Assembly: GCA_019417325.1 (NCBI GenBank)
Contig: DXVO01000037.1
Span: 1 to 5,413, forward strand
Reading direction: 5' to 3'
From: Parabacteroides sp.
Lineage (GTDB): Bacteria; Bacteroidota; Bacteroidia; Bacteroidales; Tannerellaceae
DNA length: 5,413 bases
The notes beneath the pieces are model-generated. The model had not been told where the DNA came from and did not search any database. It saw only the letters and a list, made by a program, of their open reading frames with translations. Made by a program: the position numbers and the translations under genes. The stretch's first letter is position 1. Each line of letters opens with the position of its first letter. Positions 1-4,170 of the stretch are shown here, piece after piece.

Positions 1-66
1 CGAATGCGGGTGCAAAAGTAGTGTTCTTACTATTACGCTCCAAATATTTTCATGCTTTTTTTTCAT
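1..66 (-). CDS. Possible small partial ORF running off the left edge
   Basis: An ATG at 64-66 is preceded by AGGAAG at a ribosome-binding distance and opens a frame beginning MKKKHENIWSV that continues to the edge. It starts 65 nt after the membrane-protein stop. A strong promoter match lies inside it, so it may simply be non-coding leader DNA. Only 22 codons are visible and no family can be named. Confidence 0.22.
   Translation of the reverse strand, partial: MKKKHENIWSVIVRTLLLHPHS
13..44 (-). promoter_or_regulatory. Consensus Bacteroidetes promoter firing out of the left edge
   Basis: On the minus strand TTTG (44-41) is followed after exactly 20 nt by TACTTTTG (20-13). This is a full match to the Bacteroidetes primary sigma factor consensus TTTG-N19-21-TAnnTTTG. 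The start site would fall near position 6-8, so the regulated gene lies outside the window. It marks the end of the HU/membrane-protein unit. Confidence 0.62.
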
Positions 67-131
67 CTTTTTTCTTCCTGCAGAAAGCATAATATAAGGT
101 ACGCACAACAGCATGAATAAAAACCAAAAGT

Positions 132-350
132 TTACTTATTTTCTCTCCCGTCTTCATTATTTTTCAATTTATAAGAATAATCTACCCCGAACAAAGCCCC
201 GGCAAAAGTGCCGACCTCGCCAAACGCCACTAAAACACTGTTGTGTATTTCCCCCTCCGGTGCTACCCAGAATCCGGAGAATATCAGGACAATCCCGCTC
301 AATACGAGCAGGACTGCCATGAATAACTGGATGGTCAGAAACCGTTTCAT
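132..350 (-). CDS. Small two-helix membrane protein
   Basis: The ATG at 348-350 lies 22 nt after the HU-related stop and gives 72 aa. Residues 7-29 form a strong hydrophobic helix (LFMAVLLVLSGIVLIFSGFW) and 38-58 a second, Gly/Ala-rich one. The two are joined by a short acidic loop (PEGEIHN), and a charged tail (KLKNNEDGRENK) follows. This fits a small inner-membrane protein with two transmembrane segments. No function can be read from the sequence. Tight spacing indicates co-transcription with the HU-related gene. Confidence 0.75.
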   Translation of the reverse strand: MKRFLTIQLFMAVLLVLSGIVLIFSGFWVAPEGEIHNSVLVAFGEVGTFAGALFGVDYSYKLKNNEDGRENK

Positions 351-372
351 TTCTTACCATGTTTCCCGAACA

Positions 373-816
373 TCAGAGTTCGGACGGTTTATCGCCATCA
401 CTCTCGCCACTTCCCGTTTTTGTTCCTTCCGGCGTTATCTTCGTGTAATCGAGTGTTTTCTTTGTATCACGAAGTTCGCTGCCCGGAGTGAATACGATTT
501 TAGGCGCACGCAACATGCTGTTATCAAACTTTTTTTCTTCGGAAACCCCGTCGCTGCTCACCGAAATCCGGAAATTCCCAAATTCACCCAATTGTACGAT
601 ACGCCCGGCCTGCAATTCCATATCCAATACAAAATTCAGGTTGTCGAGAACCGCCTTCACATCCGCACTCGATACGGTACTTCGGGCTGAAATCATTTTA
701 CACAAATGTTTCAGGTCGGTAAAACCGGTGTTTTTAGAAACCGCATAATACATTTTCTCTGAATCCTTTACGCCCGGCTTCGACGGACGCAGCACTAATT
801 TAAATCCTTGTGCCAT
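373..816 (-). CDS. HU-related DNA-binding protein
   Basis: This 147-aa protein starts at ATG 814-816. It matches the HU-related family common in Bacteroidetes: an N-terminal beta segment with Tyr and Lys (FKLVLRPSKPG, YYAVSKNTGF), a helical part (ISARSTVSSADVKAVLDNL, 42-60), then LQAGRIVQLGEFGNFRISVSS (68-88), the HU-like turn leading into the DNA-binding arm. It is longer than classical HU (about 90 aa). It ends in a hydrophilic Gly/Ser/Asp-rich tail (130-147). The role is predicted as dimeric, low-specificity binding and bending of DNA. It has its own promoter-like site upstream and is followed after 22 nt by a small membrane protein gene, suggesting a two-gene unit separate from the DGR. 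Confidence 0.85.
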   Translation of the reverse strand: MAQGFKLVLRPSKPGVKDSEKMYYAVSKNTGFTDLKHLCKMISARSTVSSADVKAVLDNLNFVLDMELQAGRIVQLGEFGNFRISVSSDGVSEEKKFDNSMLRAPKIVFTPGSELRDTKKTLDYTKITPEGTKTGSGESDGDKPSEL

Positions 817-862
817 ACTACTTAAAATTTAATTGTTTAGATGTCCACTATTGAACACAGGG

Positions 863-891
863 CAAAGGTAGAGCTGTCCCAAAACAGCAAA
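863..891 (-). promoter_or_regulatory. Bacteroidetes-type promoter for the HU-related gene
   Basis: The minus strand has TACCTTTG (870-863), a full match to the Bacteroidetes -7 box TAnnTTTG. A TTTG lies upstream at 891-888. The 17-nt gap is shorter than the usual 19-21, so the -33 assignment is less sure than the -7. Transcription would start near 855, about 40 nt before the ATG at 814-816. Confidence 0.6.
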
Positions 892-944
892 TAGTTGAAA
901 CAGTACACAATCAAACCACTGGTTCACAAGCCATTAAACCGTAT

Positions 945-977
945 CTAAAAACAAAAAAGCTGATTTATCCGGCTTTT
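945..977 (-). terminator. Possible terminator after the unknown gene
   Basis: In minus-strand sense AAAAGC (977-972) can pair with GCTTTT (960-955) across an 11-nt loop, followed by TTGTTTTTAG. The stem is short and AT-rich, so this is a weak call. The position 25 nt after the stop codon of the 1002-1490 gene and before a separate promoter fits a transcription-unit end. Confidence 0.4.
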
Positions 978-1001
978 ACAAGAAACGAAATCCCTGCTTT
1001 T

Positions 1002-1490
1002 TTACCATTTCTTGCCTTTTTCTTCTCCCTGAATCCTTATTTCCGCCACCAATTCCAGAAAATCATGCAAAAGTTCGGCTTCGGGAACATGGGATAAATA
1101 CTGCTTTAAAGTACCCAAGGCATACGGGTAATCAAACACAAGCAGAAGCAGGCTTGCCAAATGCGCATACGAGATACGCCCACTCCTGCCTGCATTCTCA
1201 AGGACATGCAACACAGGCAGCAATAACTCCGGGTTATTCAGGGAATAACGGAACTTGCCTAATACAGAACGGGAAACCAGATAATCGACATAACAGGCAC
1301 GGTTGTGCCTCAGATAAAGGTAAACGAACTTACGGTATTTGCAGGGAAGTTCTTCATAATCCCCAAAAGCGAGACTGCACAATTCGTTCAAACGTCTTTC
1401 GCGTGTTTTGGTACTCATCAACGAAAGTTTCTTTTCAAAAAGAGGGACACTGGGGTCTTTGCCCCCGAACAGGTTCTCCAACCGTTTCAA
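1002..1490 (-). CDS. Unrecognised helical protein downstream of the RT, start uncertain
   Basis: I do not recognise the family. The protein is about 162 aa, highly helical and basic near the N-terminus (STKTRERRLNEL), with Leu/Tyr-rich central helices and a Lys-rich C-terminal end (EEKGKKW). It has no signal peptide or clear membrane segment. The in-frame start at 1488-1490 is TTG. An ATG at 1501-1503 lies just upstream in another frame, separated by a run of nine A (1491-1499). Translation from that ATG stops at 1435-1437 after 22 codons. Loss of one A would join that ATG to the long frame and give 166 aa beginning MEKKLKRLENLF. The next in-frame ATG is 1416-1418, which would drop 24 residues. 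It lies 72 nt after the RT stop on the same strand, so it may be co-transcribed with the RT. A link to the DGR is only positional. Confidence 0.6.
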   Translation of the reverse strand: MKRLENLFGGKDPSVPLFEKKLSLMSTKTRERRLNELCSLAFGDYEELPCKYRKFVYLYLRHNRACYVDYLVSRSVLGKFRYSLNNPELLLPVLHVLENAGRSGRISYAHLASLLLLVFDYPYALGTLKQYLSHVPEAELLHDFLELVAEIRIQGEEKGKKW

Positions 1491-1510
1491 TTTTTTTTTC
1501 CATATTTATT

Positions 1511-1540
1511 GTAGCGCAGGCAATTTGATACCTGCGCCAC
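1511..1540 (-). promoter_or_regulatory. Hairpin in the leader of the downstream unknown gene
   Basis: In minus-strand RNA, GUGGCGCAGG pairs with CCUGCGCUAC (10 bp with one G-U pair) across a 10-nt AU-rich loop. It ends 7 nt before the ATG at 1501-1503. No U-run follows in the minus direction, so it is not a standard terminator. It could protect the 3' end of RT mRNA or structure the start region of the next gene. The G-U pair, in place of a mismatch, fits a role on the minus-strand RNA. Confidence 0.5.
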
Positions 1541-1575
1541 AAAAGGCCGGCTCTTCCCTAAAACCGACCATTTCC

Positions 1576-2787
1576 TTATCTACCCGACAAATTTTTCGGA
1601 TGTTTATACAGAATATACTTGTTCCAACCGTTATTAAAATACCCGTAACGGAAAACAGCCGAACAGCCCTCCAATACTTCTTTTTTTATATTCCGGGTTT
1701 TGAAATGTTGCATGATACCCAAATAAGAATTAACGGACGCACGCATCTTGTACAGATGGGAAGCAGCAAGCGGCACACCATCGAACCCCAACCTGTTATC
1801 CCAATAAGACATTTCGGATGCAAACTTCCGCTTTGCCCGGTTCTGGATGTAGATACGCCCCGGCTTCACCACCGCCCCAAGGAAATCGACGCCACGCCGA
1901 TAATGCTGCAACACAATTTTACGCGGATGCAGCTTCACATGCAAAGTTTCCCAAAGGAAATCCCGGATTTCGGGAACCATTCTTTTCAAGGCTTCCTTGT
2001 CTTCGTGGACAAGAAAAAAGTCATCCACATACCGGCCATAATGTTTGATGCCCAACTCCCGTTTCACATAATTATCGAATGGAGTCAGATAGATATTGCT
2101 GAACAACTGCGATGTAAGGTTCCCGATAGGCAAACCGCAACCGGGAGGCGAATGGAACAGGCTTTTCGAAGGTGGCAAGCCCTCCCAGTCCGACAGGTTT
2201 CCACGCCGCACACAGTTCAAAATCGGGTCATTGAACACGATAAGCGGCAAAAGGTATCTCACAAGTTCGTACTCCTCCGAATCTTCCCAATGGATACTGT
2301 CGGGCATAACCAGATAGCCGTATTTTTCCAGAACTTCGAGTATGGCATCATACAATATCCGGCGGTTTATATTCATAAAATAGCCCTGCAAATCGAGTTT
2401 GAGTACATAGCAGTCGCAGGTGTAATTTTGCGAACAGCTACGGATATGCTTATCCAGCCGCCTGATACCATACATGGTTCCTTTGCCTTTCCGGCAGGAA
2501 TAACAGTCGTTGATAAATACCCGTTCAAAAATGGGAGAAATATAATTGAACAGCAGGTGATGGATGATACGGTCGCGGAAATCGGCGGCAAACACTTCCC
2601 GTTTCACCGGATATTCCACCATAAAACAGATACTCCTTCCCACTTTATAGCGGCGTTCCTTTATTTCATGGTAAAGCTCCACCAGATTCTCTTCAAGATT
2701 CAATTCAAACCGGAGCTGGTTCACCGAATTCCGTTTTCCAGCACGGGCTTCAAAATATGCCTTGAATATATCTTCTATCAAATCCAT
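1576..2787 (-). CDS. DGR reverse transcriptase
   Basis: This 403-aa protein starts at ATG 2785-2787; a GTG directly before it (2788-2790) is an equally possible start. It has the RT palm motifs in order: KLDLQGYF (130-137, catalytic Asp132), GLPIGNLTSQ (218-227) and YVDD (253-256, catalytic Asp255 and Asp256), followed by VDFLGAVV (300-307). The form LPIGN.TSQ in place of the QG...SP of retroviral and group II intron RTs is characteristic of the DGR lineage, whose RTs copy template adenines with low fidelity. The length suits a stand-alone DGR RT: no endonuclease, maturase or integrase domain is visible. It lies directly after the template repeat and after avd. It is expected to make TR cDNA in complex with Avd and the template RNA. 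The frame is intact, so activity is plausible. Confidence 0.96.
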   Translation of the reverse strand: MDLIEDIFKAYFEARAGKRNSVNQLRFELNLEENLVELYHEIKERRYKVGRSICFMVEYPVKREVFAADFRDRIIHHLLFNYISPIFERVFINDCYSCRKGKGTMYGIRRLDKHIRSCSQNYTCDCYVLKLDLQGYFMNINRRILYDAILEVLEKYGYLVMPDSIHWEDSEEYELVRYLLPLIVFNDPILNCVRRGNLSDWEGLPPSKSLFHSPPGCGLPIGNLTSQLFSNIYLTPFDNYVKRELGIKHYGRYVDDFFLVHEDKEALKRMVPEIRDFLWETLHVKLHPRKIVLQHYRRGVDFLGAVVKPGRIYIQNRAKRKFASEMSYWDNRLGFDGVPLAASHLYKMRASVNSYLGIMQHFKTRNIKKEVLEGCSAVFRYGYFNNGWNKYILYKHPKNLSGR

Positions 2788-2809
2788 CACCTGATTCTAT
2801 CCATACTAG

Positions 2810-3213
2810 TAAAAAAGCGGTTTGTAAATGCTTGGAGACACCTAACCGAGAACCCGTTCGCCCTGTTGTTTGTATCCTGGTTGAACGTAGCACTGTTGAA
2901 GTTCACGTTACGGGCGTTCGTATTACCGGACGGCACTGACGACGACCAGTAGTTGCCGTTGGAACCCTGATTGTTGGACGAACCATTACTGTTGTTCCGA
3001 TAGCCCGCAGCAGGCAAAAAAGTAACCACTTTAATAATTGACAGAACGGATGCACTTAAGCAAACATTCCGGCAACCGGTTCGATTAACTGACAGAAACA
3101 CGGGTACTCATCCTGCCCCTCGCGTCCTTTTACTCTGCCAATAGGTTACTGAATTTACACGTCACCCTGCCGGAAACCTTGGCAACCGGCACTCTCGACT
3201 AACCGCTTTTTTA
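2810..3213 (-). ncRNA. DGR template RNA region between avd and the reverse transcriptase
   Basis: No convincing gene lies between the avd stop and the RT start. This stretch holds the template repeat with a 5' flank of about 190 nt and a 3' spacer of about 40 nt. A perfect 13-bp inverted repeat closes it: in the transcribed sense TAAAAAAGCGGTT (3213-3201) can pair with AACCGCTTTTTTA (2822-2810). The chosen ends follow this inferred stem and are not mapped transcript ends. Within the 5' flank, TGCCGG/CCGGCA (3168-3173 and 3186-3191) can form a local hairpin. The motif ggcaaccgg occurs twice (3071-3079 and 3181-3189). The RT is expected to use this RNA as primer and template, with Avd. Confidence 0.7.
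2831..3019 (-). repeat. DGR template repeat (TR)
   Basis: This 189-bp segment is the donor copy matching VR (4176-4364). In transcribed sense it contains 48 adenines. It reads in the VR frame as a C-terminal FISUMP segment with 16 Asn codons (AAC/AAT). Such AAY-rich templates are typical of DGRs: mutating the two A positions samples many residues without ever producing a stop. Of the 32 adenines in the first two positions of AAY codons, 14 differ in the current VR; of the other 16 adenines, none differ. The TR lies 41 nt before the RT start codon region. Confidence 0.95.
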
Positions 3214-3555
3214 TTTCTTTTCACTCGATTTATACCATGCCGTAAGCTGTTTCGAGACAGACTCCATCTGCTCGGCAGCCGTAGCATATTGTTTCAGACT
3301 AATTTGTTTCAAATCCATCAACAGGCGTACCTGCAACTTCACTCTCACCATATGTTCCTTTGCCTTTTGCAAATACGCGGCCTTTTGTACTGTGGAATTG
3401 GCATAATAGATGCAAACCAGCAATGCTATCAATTCATTTTTCACATTCTCGCCCAACGTATAGCGATAGTCACGCTGGAAATTCCGGTTCATCCGGAATA
3501 TTTGCAACAGCAAATCGTATGTGGCCTTGTAAACAGGCAAATTATCATAAATCAT
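3211..3555 (-). CDS. avd: Avd-like accessory variability determinant (four-helix bundle)
   Basis: The ATG at 3553-3555 overlaps the stop of the MutS-like gene as ATGA and gives a 114-aa basic helical protein. An upstream in-frame ATG at 3597 is rejected because it would extend 43 nt into the coupled gene and add residues before the family start. The sequence LPVYKATYDLLLQIF followed by FQRDYRYTLGENVKNE (26-41) is the signature of the Avd/S23-type four-helix-bundle family. Several long amphipathic helices with many Lys and Arg follow. In the Bordetella phage DGR, Avd forms a pentamer that binds the reverse transcriptase and template RNA and is required for cDNA synthesis; the same role is expected here. 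The gene lies directly upstream of the template region, the usual DGR arrangement. Its stop codon is part of the 13-bp inverted repeat that brackets the template. Confidence 0.87.
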   Translation of the reverse strand: MIYDNLPVYKATYDLLLQIFRMNRNFQRDYRYTLGENVKNELIALLVCIYYANSTVQKAAYLQKAKEHMVRVKLQVRLLMDLKQISLKQYATAAEQMESVSKQLTAWYKSSEKK

Positions 3556-4046
3556 TGTTTCAGCAACGCTTGTAAATCTGAAACCAGCATCATACACTGC
3601 AATGGAGAAGCCGTTTCAACCCTGAAAGCCAGTAGTTGGGACAACACCTGGCGTTCGGTTTCAGAGAAACAGTTCCCTGTTTTTCCGGTGGAGACAGTTC
3701 CCAATGCCTCAGAAACAGCTTCGCTTTCCAAAGGAAGCGCAGATTTCCATTCTTCAAATTCAGCAGCAGTAAACGCTGTTTTCGTATGGAAAGAAAGCTG
3801 CTTGTCGTTCATCCGGACAAACTCCCATCCTTTCAGCACTTCCTGCAAACTGCTGTTTGGAAACCCCATCGACACCACTTCCCCATTAACGGTTTTAATA
3901 AAACGTTTTTGCAACTTGTATGCTTTGACTTCTTTGGCAAACCGCATTGCAGATTGCTCATAGGCTTTCCAGAAGATTCCTTCCATATATAAAAGGATCA
4001 ACGGCTCGTCTTGCCGCTCTGCTTCTAATTTATTTTTCAGATTCAT
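3552..4046 (-). CDS. MutS-like (MSL-type) DGR accessory protein
   Basis: The start is taken as the ATG at 4044-4046 (164 aa). An in-frame GTG at 4065-4067 would add 7 residues but lies right against the terminator tail. Residues 17-70 resemble the N-terminal mismatch-recognition domain (domain I) of MutS: LILLYMEGIFWKAYEQSA corresponds to E. coli LLFYRMGDFYELFYDDA, and EVVSMGFPNSSLQEVL to the PIPMAGIPYHAVENYL stretch. The Phe that stacks on mismatched bases in MutS (E. coli Phe36) is kept as F25, while the Glu two residues later is Lys27. The last 20 or so residues (TASPLQCMMLVSDLQALLKQ) resemble the C-terminal MutS helix beginning LTPRQAL. The clamp, core and ATPase domains are absent, so this is not a repair ATPase. 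MutS-like small proteins are a known class of DGR accessory gene. A role in handling mismatched cDNA:VR heteroduplex is inference. Its stop overlaps the next start (ATGA), implying translational coupling with Avd. Confidence 0.72.
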   Translation of the reverse strand: MNLKNKLEAERQDEPLILLYMEGIFWKAYEQSAMRFAKEVKAYKLQKRFIKTVNGEVVSMGFPNSSLQEVLKGWEFVRMNDKQLSFHTKTAFTAAEFEEWKSALPLESEAVSEALGTVSTGKTGNCFSETERQVLSQLLAFRVETASPLQCMMLVSDLQALLKQ

Positions 4047-4068
4047 AATATCCGTATTATAACTCACT

Positions 4069-4093
4069 AAAAATCAACCCGCCTTACGGCGGG
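4069..4093 (-). terminator. Rho-independent terminator-like hairpin after the target gene
   Basis: In minus-strand sense CCCGCC-GTAA-GGCGGG forms a perfect 6-bp GC stem with a GNRA-type tetraloop, followed by TTGATTTTT. It sits about 80 nt after the target stop and directly before the MutS-like gene. It would end most target transcription and separate the abundant target mRNA from the accessory genes and RT, perhaps with read-through. A second DGR-type hairpin role is an alternative. Confidence 0.65.
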
Positions 4094-4110
4094 TCTTTCT
4101 CTTCCTCCAA

Positions 4111-4146
4111 AAATCAAATAAATCAAATGAATCGAATCAATCGAAT
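4111..4146. repeat. Four tandem 9-bp repeats between the VR hairpin and the terminator
   Basis: Four back-to-back 9-mers read aaatcaaat, aaatcaaat, gaatcgaat, caatcgaat, with consensus naatcnaat. The array ends two bases before the VR-proximal hairpin. The first two copies are identical and AT-only apart from one C; the last two carry CG in the middle. No function is assigned. It could be slippage-derived spacer DNA or a protein-binding site. Confidence 0.6.
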
Positions 4147-4148
4147 GC

Positions 4149-4167
4149 GGTCGGCAATTCGCCGACC
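4149..4167 (-). other. Hairpin/cruciform just downstream of VR
   Basis: A perfect 7-bp inverted repeat (GGTCGGC / GCCGACC) encloses a 5-nt loop. It starts 3 nt after the target stop codon and 8 nt after the end of VR. In studied DGRs such as that of Bordetella phage BPP-1, a short GC-rich hairpin or cruciform a few bases past VR promotes target recognition in homing. The position and size here match. In the gene's direction no T-run follows, so it is a poor terminator for the target. The T-run lies on the other side and would only serve plus-strand transcription, for which no gene is seen. Confidence 0.6.
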
Positions 4168-4170
4168 TTT

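Noticed and set aside
1408..2952. A 514-codon plus-strand open frame
   Set aside because: It is the antisense shadow of the RT gene and runs on into TR. The RT motifs on the minus strand are unambiguous, and the plus-strand protein shows no recognisable domain.
2787..3101. A 104-codon minus-strand frame covering TR
   Set aside because: It reads a FISUMP C-terminal end only because TR is a copy of the target's 3' end. Upstream residues match nothing, and it runs into the RT start. It is the template, not a gene.
2810..3213. Insertion-sequence termini, suggested by the 13-bp inverted repeat
   Set aside because: The repeat encloses TR and no transposase, one arm lies on the avd stop codon, and no flanking target duplication is seen.
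3556..3597. Upstream ATG (3597) extension of avd
   Set aside because: The ATG at 3553-3555 overlaps the previous stop as ATGA, a typical coupled start, and begins just before the family-conserved LPVYKATYDLL.
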